Positions 11,334-21,227 of a stretch of 64,000 nt of DNA are shown piece by piece. The stretch is from positions 16,520-80,519 of the forward strand of contig JARBJD010000321.1 of the NCBI GenBank assembly GCA_033064195.1, in the 5' to 3' direction. Below the pieces are notes generated by a model that saw nothing but the letters and a program-made list of their open reading frames with translations, was not told the origin of the DNA and did not search any database. This DNA is from Blattamonas nauphoetae. Lineage: Eukaryota > Preaxostyla > Oxymonadida. Both the position numbers and the translations under genes were made by a program. How positions within the stretch are numbered: position 1 is the first letter of the stretch; each line of letters begins with the position of its first letter.

Positions 11334-12409
11334 CACTCTCCCCACCCCGAACCTTCTTCCGCTCTCTGTGTGCCCTTCGCAACTACGGCGAGAAACTGAT
11401 ACGGCTGGAGGAGACAAGATATAAGTCGGAGGCGAAGTGGAGGCGCGCATGGAAACTATTCGAAGAGTATTGTTTGGATAATCACCTCTCCCCAGAAGAT
11501 CTCGTCAAGAAGGGCGGGGAGATCCAGAAGATACTGGCAGAGTTCGCCATCCACCTCCAGGACAAATTCAATGAGTCTCCCTCTATTCCTCGCCAAATAC
11601 TCGCGCACGTCAAGTCAAGTCTTCAGCTTTTCCACACCGAACTTGCCTTAGACAAGACAGCCCTTCTCTCTATTCAGAAGCTGATAGCAAAGCAGAATCC
11701 ACAGAAGACGACGCCAATGTATACGAGCATGTGGAACGTCAATATGATACTGAGGTGGGCACAAACGACCTTCGAGGAAGCCAAGTCCAATCCAGACCTC
11801 CAACAGACAAGGGCAATTGTTCTCATCCTGACTTATTCCTGCTGTCGCCGCGAGGAACTGGTGCATCTCAAGTGGAAGAGAATCGAATGGCCTCGTCCCT
11901 CAATGGACGAGGGGGTCAATCGCGTGGTGATCTCGGTCATTCAGAAGCAACGCCAGGACGTGTTTCATCAGAAGTTCATTGAGGACGAAGGCGCTCCGGA
12001 CTATTCTCCCTATGTCGCTCTCCAGGCCCACCTCCACAATGTCCAGGCCGTCACTGACCAACTTTCGTCTCTTCCGCATGCGGACCTCTCACACACATGG
12101 GTCGACTTCTCCACCGGCAAGCCACTCAACCAACAGCGGATCACAGACAGGATCAAGAGGGTCTTCAGGGAGGCAGGCATACCTGAGACGTTCGGGCCCT
12201 ACTCCATTAAACACGCTGCCATTTCATACCTCCGCCTCGTGAGACGAGTCAACCTCCGGACTCTCAACGCACACGTCGGATGGAGTCCCGGCTCAACAGT
12301 CGCCGATGAATACTATGCCCGTCCCATCCTATTCGGCGTCGGCTACCCTGTCCTTTCATCGTCTTGGTGGCAGCCCTTAAACGGGAGTCACGGTCTCTCA
12401 GACGACTAA
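11330..12409 (+). CDS. DIRS 1 tyrosine recombinase
   Basis: It is 359 aa from the ATG that overlaps the RNase H stop (MTLSPPRTFFRSLCALRNYG). An N-terminal helical core-binding domain contains RYKSEAKWRRAWKLFEEYC. The catalytic domain has the first Arg in YSCCRREELVHLKW, a His-box variant YSIKHAAISYL, the HVGWSPGS motif and the likely nucleophile within ADEYYARP. This order fits Arg-Lys-His-x-x-Arg/Lys-His/Trp-Tyr recombinases of DIRS elements, which integrate the circular cDNA instead of a DDE integrase. The frame is intact. Its counterpart in DIRS 2 shares every motif. Confidence 0.88.
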   Translation: MTLSPPRTFFRSLCALRNYGEKLIRLEETRYKSEAKWRRAWKLFEEYCLDNHLSPEDLVKKGGEIQKILAEFAIHLQDKFNESPSIPRQILAHVKSSLQLFHTELALDKTALLSIQKLIAKQNPQKTTPMYTSMWNVNMILRWAQTTFEEAKSNPDLQQTRAIVLILTYSCCRREELVHLKWKRIEWPRPSMDEGVNRVVISVIQKQRQDVFHQKFIEDEGAPDYSPYVALQAHLHNVQAVTDQLSSLPHADLSHTWVDFSTGKPLNQQRITDRIKRVFREAGIPETFGPYSIKHAAISYLRLVRRVNLRTLNAHVGWSPGSTVADEYYARPILFGVGYPVLSSSWWQPLNGSHGLSDD

Positions 12410-12491
12410 GCATCTGATGGTCAGGCTCTAATTATGGATGTTCTTCATTTCATTCTTTCACCATCTTCCTTTCTTTCTGTTCCTTTCAAGG

Positions 12492-12566
12492 CTCATTATC
12501 AGAGGGACCGAGGTTTGAACAGCACCTACTAGAAGGGCGGTGCTTGTAACAAACCGAGGTACCTCT
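12492..12566. repeat. DIRS 1 internal complementary region
   Basis: The first half is the reverse complement of the outer left end (8120-8170). The second half is the reverse complement of the outer right end (about 12,860-12,884). At the junction AGCACC, a 12-bp core TACTAGAAGGGC and GGTGCT form an inverted-arm site like a tyrosine-recombinase crossover site. The left end of the element carries the same site in opposite orientation at about 8120-8141. Confidence 0.85.
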
Positions 12567-12827
12567 TGATTGCCTGCTACCACAAGCCGCGAGGGGCAGG
12601 GGACTAGTTTCTACTTCCTTTTGGAACACTCTTTTACAAGACTTGCAACAGTTTTTTGTTCTCCGTTGGAGATTTTCTGTTACAAGCACTAAAACAATTT
12701 TTGTTACCTCTTTCGTCGCAAGCGACAGTCCCTTTCATCATTGGTTCGCCCTGATGATTGGAAAGAGTAATGATACCAAGCGTTTCTAATTATTGAAATG
12801 TTTCGTCATTATGTTGGCTCTCTATTG

Positions 12828-12884
12828 ACCAACCCATTACTCACGACCACTTCTCATTATCAGAGGTACCTCGGTTTGTTACAA
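12828..12884. repeat. DIRS 1 right terminal repeat
   Basis: It is inverted relative to the left end. Read inward it gives GTAACAAACCGAGGTACC and then the shared CTCTGATAATGAG segment. Similarity to the internal complementary region ends at TTACAA (12,884), which I take as the element boundary. Confidence 0.82.
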
Positions 12885-13164
12885 TGGACAAGACGAGAAG
12901 TGTGAGAGATGGAATCTCTCTCGTCGGGTCTTTGGTTCGAATGTTGACTTCCGACAGTTTGAGTTTCGCTTCTTCTTCATCTCTTCAGATCCCGCATTGA
13001 ACACTTTGTCATTTGAGAGACTTCTCGGTTGTTCCAAGGCGATTCTGTGTGTCTTCTTCTTTCTCTCATTTCTTCAGCTCACCAATTCCAGCGGAAGTGT
13101 CGGTGAACTTGGAGTTTGTGAAGAGACTTGTCAGTTTGTACAGTGTTTCGAATGTGATGGAAGA

Positions 13165-13480
13165 ACGGAAAAGCATGATATCTCGAATATTGTCCATTTT
13201 CAAGCTGAATTTGTCGTGAAAACACCAATTCCCAAAATCAACATCCATATAGTGAAAAAAAAGGATCGTGTTAGATCATCAGTGATCGGACGAATTGGAT
13301 GGTGACTTGCAGGCTTTTTGGTTATCTCCAGTAGATTCATCCTGTTATTCTCTCTTCCCTCTCAGCCATGCACAAGATGTTGTGATCAGTTTCATTGATC
13401 GTCAGAAATCCACAACCAGACACACTACACTCGTTGCACCAGACATATTCCCAAACCACCAGGCACACTACACCCATGCC
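13165..13480. mobile_element. 5'-truncated GGCATGG-type TIR element
   Basis: The right end reads inward as GGCATGGGTGTAGTGTGCC, a diverged relative of the end at 17,959 (GGCATGGGTTTAATATAGC). The upstream 250 bp resemble the interior of that element (CATCCATA followed by an A-rich run). No left TIR and no TSD can be found, so it is a truncated copy. It replaces the 3' part of the helical-repeat gene copy 1; the gene's 3' flank resumes at 13,481 (TTGTGAGCAGC). Confidence 0.6.
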
Positions 13481-13567
13481 TTGTGAGCAGCTTGTCCCAA
13501 TTTGGGGATGCATCGAATTTGTTCACCCAGAGATTCAAGCACATCTATAATCGATGTATCATCACAT

Positions 13568-14376
13568 CGGTTGTGCCGAGTGATAAGAAAAAAAACTGTC
13601 ATTTTTGCCTTGCGACGACGCAGGACCAGAACAATCTATTGTTGATGTTTCGAGGACAACAGTTCTTGGATCCTCCCCACTTTGGCCCTCTTTCTTTATT
13701 TCTTTCCCACATCGTTCAGAAAGAGAAGGAGATGTCGATAGCTTCTCCAATCGGTGATTCTTCAGTGTTTGAGTTCTCCACCTCATCTTCCTACACCCCT
13801 CGCCAAACAGTCCAATCTGCAACTTTTCGTTTTGAGGGTCGTCCACCCGAATCTGATGTAATTGTTTATGATCGTTTTCTTCTCATTTTAAGATTCAGAA
13901 CCAAAACACAGACAAAAATAGATACGCTTAAATAAGTAACTATTCTCAATCCACAACATTCGCACTGATATCATTGATCTCAACTTCGACTCGTGAGTCA
14001 CAACAATCCAATGTCTGAGCAGACTTCTACAGCATCCAAAGATTCAGATGAATCTCTATTGAAGCACGAGAACGTGAAATCATTGACGTCTCTCGTTGCT
14101 TCTAAATGTGAATCTGGAGAAGAGGTTGAGTGGAAGGTTTGGTTACAGGTTTTCTTATATGCGATTTTGTTACTCTGGATTCTTGTTTCTGATTTCTGTT
14201 CTGTTTCAGGAATTGATGGAATGGTTCGTGTGTGCTGTGATTGGACTGAACTCGAAAGGTTTGGAGAGCAACGGGTCGTTTTGGTTTGATTGGGATGATG
14301 TTGTGGTTGATGGATTTGGGACAGCTCGGATTAGTTTGTCTCTTCTTCTCGACTTTCTTCTTTTCAGATCTCTCCG
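13568..14376. repeat. Duplicated block, 3' copy (partner 690-1497)
   Basis: This partner of 690-1497 holds the 5' flank, exons 1 and 2 and introns 1 and 2 of copy 2. Its upstream boundary joins directly to the truncated 3' end of copy 1 near 13,560, so the arrangement is head-to-tail tandem. Confidence 0.85.
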
Positions 14377-17032
14377 CCTCAAATTCAAAATCGTACCCTT
14401 TCTATTCACCACAATCCTTCTCCATTGGCTTTGTCCGGATGTCACGGCTTTTCCTGAACTGTATTCATCGACTTTCCAAAGCTAACTGCCTCCCAAAACA
14501 AATTAACCTATATTCTCGTCAGCATTTGATGTTGCAAATCTTTCGGGATCTCATCGATCGTCTCGTCAGAACTGGCCATATTGTTCCCGCCTGTGACCCA
14601 TCCAAGTTCGAAGAAATTGTCAGCGAACACACAAGCAAGTTCATGAAATTGAATCCAACTGCTCTCAATATGGTCGATAATTTGAGATGGATGGTACAAG
14701 GTGCATACTCTATAGTCCATCTATTAGAAACTGTCGGCCTTGTGAATCACCCAGTTCGGGTAACTGATTCAGAAGCCGATCCTCGCTCACCACATTATCA
14801 ACAGTTCACCAAAATTGTCGATCCTGAGGTTGATAAACTGATCACCCAATTCCATCAAGAGGTGTTTCAAGAAGCGAGACGGATCGCGTCGTGGAAGGAG
14901 TTTCTGCAGAAAGTATCAGACGGAGAGGAAGTTGAGGTGTGTCTTCATTTTTTGGACTTCAATTTTCAGGATGACACATCGTTCCTCAAATTGTCGTTCT
15001 TCCGACCGACTCTGCTCTCGCTCCAAGCGAAGTTCCAAACACTGGCATCGCCGAAGGACGGACCAGATGACAATTCGACATTGTCTCTGCATTCATCGCG
15101 CTCTTCTCCCCTCACCTCTCTCGATGCACACCTCGACCCTTCTCTTCGAACCCACTCGTCGTCGCCAAACTTCAGACAAGAATCACTCCGACTTCTGACG
15201 ATCCTTCATTCTCTCCTCACCTCCCCTCTCCCTCCCTCTCTCCTCACTACCCCTCCCCCTCCATCTCTCATCAGATATTCTATCAACCCACACTCTCTAA
15301 TTCAAATCTCCGATCGGAGACTCGGCTGCCTCCAGCAAGCCACTGTAGATCGCAATGAGAAATTCCGCTCTTCCCTCTTCGACGAGATTGACAACGAGAC
15401 ACTGGCTCGTTCGCTGGTTCGTTGTCAACGTGTCTGTGAATTCGTTGGTGCGGAGAAATGCATTGATGACCTGTTCAACTTCATCGATCGAAATGTTTCT
15501 GCTCTCAACACTTCCAACACCCTTATTCGCACAGCTGCTTTTTTCCTCTTCCAAGATTTGGTCGAAACATCGTGTGTACTTCCCCTACTACCTCGTTTGT
15601 GGGATCGATTCCGCACTGCCTTCCGAGATGGTCAGCTCGAAGAGCAGTACTGTCTTATTTTGATTTCGAAGTGCTGGTTAATGGACGTACTGACTGACCG
15701 TTCTCTGTCGCCCTTTCCAGCAGCGGAATTCGACTGGGATGGTCTGATCAATGCAGATCTAAGTGACGACGTCGTATTTGTGAACTCCATCTTTGTGATG
15801 GAAGCACTTCGACACGGTTGTCTTGAAGTTCAGATGGAAAGGACTGAATTGACGGACCTTGTTCTCTCTTTCCAACGACGCCGCTCATCAGCCACATCAC
15901 GAGAAATCCGGAGCTCAATCTTCACAGCCTTCTAGCCCACGAGGACCAAGTTTTATTGCTCTGTCACACCTCTCTCAACCCACTCAAGCCAGGCCAACCT
16001 CCTCTCGACATCCTCTTCGAACGGACACTCCGAGTGAACCCTCTCGAGTTCTTCAATTATGTCAGGAAAACCGACATGGATCTTCCACCCACTCTCCTCA
16101 ACACTTCGTTGTGTGGGTTTCACGCACTCTGTAGACGAGGAGTGCATTTCAGTCTGATGGAAACAGACACTGTGAGAGATGGCCATCATCTGGCCAACTC
16201 GTTTTGGATGTTTTCCACTCCTCTCATCTCTGACACCTTTGAACTCTTTCTTTCTTTCCCCCCAACGCTCGTTGTTCGATTTATCCTTCCCATTCTGACT
16301 TTGAAGACTGATGACTCCGTTCTTGTCGATCCACTGAAGGAATTGATGTCGAAACTCCTCCTCACCACTGCCCCATTCGGCGACTTGCACAGTGTGAGAG
16401 AACTGTACCGATCAGTTGGACAATCAAGCTGTCACTGCGAAGATCCATCAACTGAATCGTTCATCACATCTGACTGTGAATCGATCGAATGGCTGAACAT
16501 CCCAACTGGATTCAGCTCTGCTCTCGCTCTCCAAATCAACCAACCCGTTGCCATCGACAAATGTTACAAACCCTCTCGCTTAACAAAAGATATCTCGAAA
16601 TTCATGTCGGGATATGTGACAAACGTGTGTAAAAAAATCTGGTTCGTTGCATCTTGGATTCGAGACTTGACTCCAACCAGTTTGAGTTTCACTTCTTCTT
16701 CTTCTCTTCAGATCCCGCATTGAACACTTTGTCATTAGAGAGACTTCGAGGTTGTTCCAAAGCGATTCTGTGTGTCTTCTTCTTTCTCTCATTTCTTCAG
16801 CTCACCAATTCCAGCGGAAGTGTCGGTGAACTTGGAGTTTGTGAAGAGGGTTGTGAGTTTGGGGAGTGTTTCAAATGTGATGGAGATGGTTCGTTTTGGG
16901 ATGTTGGACGTTGTGATTCGAGGAGTGTCAGAATCATCGTTTCTGGAGGACTACGAAAACGGGATTTGTGTGCTTGGGATTCTTCTTCGTTCGATTTGTG
17001 TTTTTGGGAAGAAAACAGAAGTGAGGCAATGA
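14011..17032 (+). CDS. Helical-repeat protein gene, copy 2 (multi-exon)
   Basis: Exons: 14,011-14,136, 14,210-14,258, 14,368-14,936, 14,970 to about 15,930, about 15,940-16,679, 16,712-16,769 and 16,801-17,032. Introns are 73, 109, 33, (unclear), 32 and 31 nt, all GT-AG where clear. The exon 4 to exon 5 transition (frame change near 15,930) is unresolved: either an intron I cannot place or a one-base indel that would break the gene. The product would be roughly 800 aa, mostly helical, with segments AEKCIDDLFNFIDRN, VETSCVLPLLPRLWDR and LPPTLLNTSLCGFHALCRRG. It ends with IPAEVSVNLEFVKRVVSLGS and SFLEDYENGICVLGILL, a C-terminus typical of a large oxymonad family. No enzyme motif, signal peptide or membrane span is visible; an armadillo/HEAT-like scaffold is an inference. 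Copy 1 upstream is its broken tandem paralogue. Confidence 0.72.
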
Positions 17033-17382
17033 TTCAAGGTGTAAAGTCCACTTTGTTTTCTTCTTCATTCATTTCAGTTGTTTTAATCATGGTTGTTCGT
17101 GTTGTGAGCAGCTTATCCCAATTTGGGGATGCATCGAATTTGTTCACCCAGAGATTCAAGCACATCTATAATCGATGTATCAACCAGTACCGAGCCCGTC
17201 GATCAGCAGGGAAGAGCGGATTGCTGCGGAGTTGGAGGGAGCGTTGGATGAAGGGGGGACATACAAGAACTCTTTCTGCAACACTCTGAAATTGGGAGCG
17301 TGAATTGGGATTGGACAACGGAAAACCAATCTCATTCCCCACATTGACAACCACACCGAAGTGATTCACTCTTCGATTCTTC
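17033..17382. other. 3' flank of copy 2
   Basis: Bases about 17,102-17,180 match 13,481-13,560 (TTGTGAGCAGCTTATCCCAA and onward), so they are the paired 3' flank of both gene copies or a last small exon (LSQFGDASNLFTQRFKHIYN). The remainder has no supported gene. Confidence 0.5.
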
Positions 17383-17959
17383 GGCATGGGTTTAGTATAG
17401 CTGGTGAAGTTTAGTATAGCTGGTTGTGGTTCAATATAGCTGGTGGTGGTTTAGTATAGCTGGTTGTGACAGAACACAAAAAGTTGATCATCTGGGGGTT
17501 AGAACATACAAAAACGTTCTATTTCCCTCTTGTCATCTCTTTTCACAACCAGAGCGAGAGGTGGAACAGTCAGTGGAGGATAGGCCCTTCAAGAAAGTGA
17601 AGCGAAAATCAGAAATCCATGAAAACAATCACTTCACAGGACATGAAAGTTCACTATATTTAGATTATTTTCAGTTTTGAACTTTATTTTGTCATAAACA
17701 CATAATTTTGTCAAATCCGCATCCATAGAGCAAAAAAAGAGTGAATGTTTTTGATCAACCTTGCTCGGAGGATTTGATACTTTTCATGACTTTTACGCGG
17801 TTTTGTCACTTCTACGCCATCTCTGGGTGTCTTATCCTGACCATATTAGAATACTGTATTGTGATACCTTCCACATTTCTTCATACATCCACAACCAGCC
17901 ATACTAAACTCGTTGCACCAGCCATATTTAAAAACCACCAGCTATATTAAACCCATGCC
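17383..17959. mobile_element. 577-bp GGCATGG-ended TIR element, 8-bp TSD
   Basis: The left end is GGCATGGGTTTAGTATAGC. The right end, read inward, is GGCATGGGTTTAATATAGC. The direct repeat GATTCTTC flanks it (17,375-17,382 and 17,960-17,967), and the paralogous stretch near 219 is the empty site. Within about 80 bp of each end the motif TTTAGTATAGCTGG recurs three or four times (17,390-17,465, and inverted at 17,880-17,950), probably recombinase binding sites. One interior frame (17,426-17,680) has no recognisable domain, so the element is non-autonomous as far as I can tell. Confidence 0.85.
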
Positions 17960-19520
17960 GATTCTTCTCTGTTTGGTGGATTCCTCACCATGTCGAATTT
18001 TGTGAGTACTGTTGTGAAAAAACATGATCAATGAGATGCCATGAACATATCACATTGTTATTAGTTCATTATTTGTCTACGAAATAGATAGTGACGGAGT
18101 GGACAACATCAGTCAGTGTCGTCCGATTCGGAATCTTCGCTCAGATCAGCCTCATCGTCGTTCAGTTCCAGGTTGTCGTATTGTCAAATTTGCCCCCTGG
18201 TGATCCATCATTTCCGTGACATGTTTGATTCGAGCAGTGATTTCGAATGAATCCTGCTTCTGAACCAAGAGGAAGTCCAGCACATCCTGCCAGCCTTCCT
18301 CCACAAAGTGCGGAGCAGTATTTCGAAGTGTCTCCCGTGCTGGCCTTTCATTGCTCGAATCACGTGGCTGACGGAGAAAGAGACAGAGACCGCATTTGTA
18401 TTCGTTGAAAAGGTTGTCGTCCAACAGTCCACCGACAATGCGAGAGAAGAAGCCGATCCTGCTGAGACACTGCGCGATCGCGTGACAATCACACAGTTCG
18501 CTGAGTGTGATGAACATTTCGGCTCGGTCATCCCTGTCTTCCCAATGTAACGAGGATTGTTGGAAGGAGAACTTGAAGAGAATGTCGATGGATGGAGAAA
18601 GAAGTGGTTCGAGCTGTGAGTGTGTGAGTCGAGTCGATGGTTGGGAGCACAACACCAATGGTCGAAAGATCTACATCGTCCCACTCGTCGAACGTTGGCT
18701 GAAGGGTGTCAGGCTTCGGGATGAGAAGAGAGTTGATTGGATGAAGATTGAAATTGTTTATGTGGAGAGAGAGGAGAGACTGGAAGGCGTGGAAGTATCG
18801 TTCAGTCGTCCTCCCCGCTTTTCTGAACAATTCGGGAAGATACGCAGATTTGAGTTTCTTTTTGAGGAACGTGCAGATGCGAAGGATGGTGTCGTCATTC
18901 AAACACGAGTCGCTTTCGAGCAGACCAACAATTCTGTCGACAACATTGAGGAGCTCTTCGTCGGTGAGACGGCAGACGAGTTCAGATGTGAGGATGAATG
19001 GAGGAGATGACGACGAGAGGGCAGCCTCATCCATTTCTTTCCTCACATCATCTCGAAGTGAGTTGGCCACTGGGTCGTCATTACGATGGAACAGACGGGT
19101 GAGGAAATCAAGGATGATGCTGTCGCCGGATTTAGGTGCCAAGGCAAATGGATGGAGTGATATTCAGTGGAAGAAACGGGAGGGGCCATGAGATGCCGCA
19201 AAGATGTGCAGAATGGTTGGATGACAGGAGAGGAGGGAGGAGTCGCATGATTCTGGTGCTTGTCGAACAATCTCATGTTCCTCAAGAGGGAGAGGCCTGA
19301 GTAATAATCAGCGGGAGAAATGGGATGGGCGAGGAGGTACCGTAAATATGAGCAGAATGGTTTGGTGATGGGATCGAGGAGTTCAGATGTGACCTCTTGG
19401 GCGCTTGATGACGATGGGCCAATTCCGAGATGTTTAATAATGTTCTTTGGCGTGGAAAAGTATAAACACGTGTCTACGATCGATGTAATGTGGCGGTGGA
19501 AATCGATAGTCGTTCCATTT

Positions 19521-19616
19521 GGACCGCCCTTCCAGTAGGTCCATTACGAAACCTGGGGCTCCTCTCAGAATGAGATTAGGTGTGATCAATAATAAAGTTG
19601 TTATGGGTTAGGCCTG
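19521..19616. repeat. DIRS 2 left terminal repeat
   Basis: It starts with the crossover-like site and continues through CTCCTCTCAGAATGAG to TTATGGGTTAGGCCTG, which recurs inverted at the right end. Confidence 0.82.
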
Positions 19617-19634
19617 GTCAATACGATTCTACAA

Positions 19635-21227
19635 ATGCAATCAGCCAACGATTCGAGCCAACAGGATCCCTCTCATGGTTCAAGCGACTCTGAAGTGCTT
19701 GACTCTCCACTAATTCTTCACCCCGATCGAGTTCTAAGACGTAATAAGCATCCCGTTCAAAAGGGTCAGAATTCTCGGGAAAGTCGAAACAAACACCGAC
19801 ATCACCACCACAGTGCAAAGACCGATCGTCATAGACGGTCAAATTCGTCATCGTCGTCACCCTCCGAAGCGTCGTACATCCAGAAGAAGAAATGGGAACA
19901 TCCCAAAAAATCCAGTCAAAAAAGATCAAAGAAACGGAGACACGAATCAGAACGGAGAAGGGCAATTGAAGAGGTCATGGAATCAACCTCATCATCTTCA
20001 GACTCAACGTCGGGATCCATACCCATCAGGAAGGAGAAGCGAAGACATGCTGATAAATCTCTCAAAAGAAGGTCAAGGACTTCGAAGCACAAGACTAAAC
20101 CTAAGAAAACAAGTGTTGACGAACATCGAAAGAAACTAGTTCGTCAGAGAAGCAAAAATCGCCATTATCATGGAGATGACGAACTCCTTGTCAAACTCGA
20201 AAAACTTCAAAAACTCGATCGCGAAAATGAAACTATATCTTCGGAACGTGATATCGTGGCACATAAAACGAGTTTACTCAAAAAGCTGAAGGAAAGAGAC
20301 CATAAATTCAACAAAACATGGCTCGAATCTGTTGCGTCAAATCATAGACGAGATCGACTATCGGCAAGGACAGCGATCACCAAGTCACTTTTCAACATCG
20401 ATCAGACAATCATAATCTCGGTTTCAGACGGACAATTAGTCACAACATTACGAAATCGAGCCCTTGCCACAGCCACGGAGTCTTCACTCACAACAGTCGC
20501 TCTCCTCATCGATCTCCATCGCCAGATGGAACAACTCTTGCCAAGGAACAATATATTGGATACAATCGAAGAATGCATCATACTCTCAGCTGACTCGGCG
20601 ACCCGCTCCAACCTCGCCGCGTATTTCACTGACAATACTGCAGTGGACTTTTGCGAAACGGCTAGAAATCTCTCTTCCCTTCAACCCAAATGGTTCATGC
20701 GCGCAGCAAGTCTTCCCACCGCACTCGTCGCCAACACCATCACCAGCTCCATTCGTTCCACAACATTCGAGCCAGGTTTTTGCTCAGAGGGGGGACAGGA
20801 GTGCCCCCTGCCAAATCCAACACTCCTCGCTTCAACAAACCGCGGCCCAATACCCAATCTGGACGATAAGCCTGCGCCAAGCTCCACATTCACAGACTCG
20901 AATCACCGGCAGCCTCCTTCGGCGAGTCAACGAATGGGAGAAGATTGGAGGGAAGGAACGTGTTCTGGCAGGGGTGAAGTGGGAATGGAAAGACGAGTCA
21001 TCGAAAACAAGACTTGCTCGACTCCACCCAGCTCGGTCCTTCAAGGGAAGCAGGGAACAAGAACAAGAATACCAGCGACTGCTGGAACAAGAACTGGAGG
21101 AGGGTGTGGTAAGTCGGATCGAGGAGGGAGACGCGAAGCTGATCTTACCAACATTCCTAGTTCCAAAATCCAATGGCAAGTTTCGAAGGTGTTTTGGACG
21201 CCAGCAGACTCAACTCGGAAATTCTGA
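19635..21227 (+). CDS. DIRS 2 Gag-like protein
   Basis: The open frame starts at ATG 19,635 (MQSANDSSQQDPSHGSSDSE). About 200 residues are Ser/Arg/Lys/His-rich (KKKWEHPKKSSQKRSKKRRH) and precede a helical domain (RDHKFNKTWLESVASNHRRD, TVALLIDLHRQMEQLLPRNN, DTIEECIILSADSATR). That domain aligns with DIRS 1 (FTTDWVKNVLPPQ, ILDAILISSDAASRTYHAL). Similarity to the DIRS 1 Gag stops near 20,800. The last ~130 codons run in a different frame over the RT coding region and may be unused. Nucleic-acid binding is inferred from composition. Confidence 0.7.
   Translation: MQSANDSSQQDPSHGSSDSEVLDSPLILHPDRVLRRNKHPVQKGQNSRESRNKHRHHHHSAKTDRHRRSNSSSSSPSEASYIQKKKWEHPKKSSQKRSKKRRHESERRRAIEEVMESTSSSSDSTSGSIPIRKEKRRHADKSLKRRSRTSKHKTKPKKTSVDEHRKKLVRQRSKNRHYHGDDELLVKLEKLQKLDRENETISSERDIVAHKTSLLKKLKERDHKFNKTWLESVASNHRRDRLSARTAITKSLFNIDQTIIISVSDGQLVTTLRNRALATATESSLTTVALLIDLHRQMEQLLPRNNILDTIEECIILSADSATRSNLAAYFTDNTAVDFCETARNLSSLQPKWFMRAASLPTALVANTITSSIRSTTFEPGFCSEGGQECPLPNPTLLASTNRGPIPNLDDKPAPSSTFTDSNHRQPPSASQRMGEDWREGTCSGRGEVGMERRVIENKTCSTPPSSVLQGKQGTRTRIPATAGTRTGGGCGKSDRGGRREADLTNIPSSKIQWQVSKVFWTPADSTRKF

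Larger units (their letters stand above)
8120..12884 (+). mobile_element. DIRS-type tyrosine-recombinase retrotransposon 1
   Basis: The gene order is Gag-like, RT, RNase H, tyrosine recombinase, with no protease and no DDE integrase. Terminal inverted repeats match (8146-8197 against 12,828-12,877), and an internal complementary region at 12,492-12,566 joins the complements of both outer ends. This is the diagnostic DIRS layout, known to template a circular intermediate. No target-site duplication is evident, as expected for recombinase-mediated insertion. It interrupts the helical-repeat gene copy 1. Two single-base shifts in the RT-RNase H frame suggest that it is no longer fully coding. 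Confidence 0.9.
1132..13165 (+). pseudogene. Helical-repeat protein gene, copy 1, broken by four mobile elements
   Basis: Comparison with copy 2 (14,011-17,032) gives exon 1 at 1132-1257, exon 2 at 1331-1379, exon 3 at 1489-2060 and exon 4 from 2096, separated by GT-AG introns, the third only 35 nt. Exon 1 starts MSEQTSTASKDSDESLLKHE. The coding sequence is cut at 3193 by a 482-bp TIR element, at 3732 by a 3.8-kb TIR element, at about 8119 by a DIRS retrotransposon, and after about 13,160 by a GGCATGG-element remnant. Between insertions the gene resumes: PPLDILFER before and LPPTLLNTSLC after the second one, then DCESIEWLNIPTGF up to the DIRS element. Late exons follow at 12,885-12,956, 12,989-13,046 and from 13,078, where IPAEVSVNLEFVKRL is visible. 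It cannot give a full product. The function is unknown; long amphipathic helices suggest an alpha-solenoid. Confidence 0.85.

Noticed and set aside
19635..21227. A 530-residue Gag for DIRS 2 as a single functional protein
   Set aside because: Similarity to the DIRS 1 Gag ends near 20,800. The rest overlaps the RT frame and looks like an accidental open extension, so I report the frame but not a domain there.
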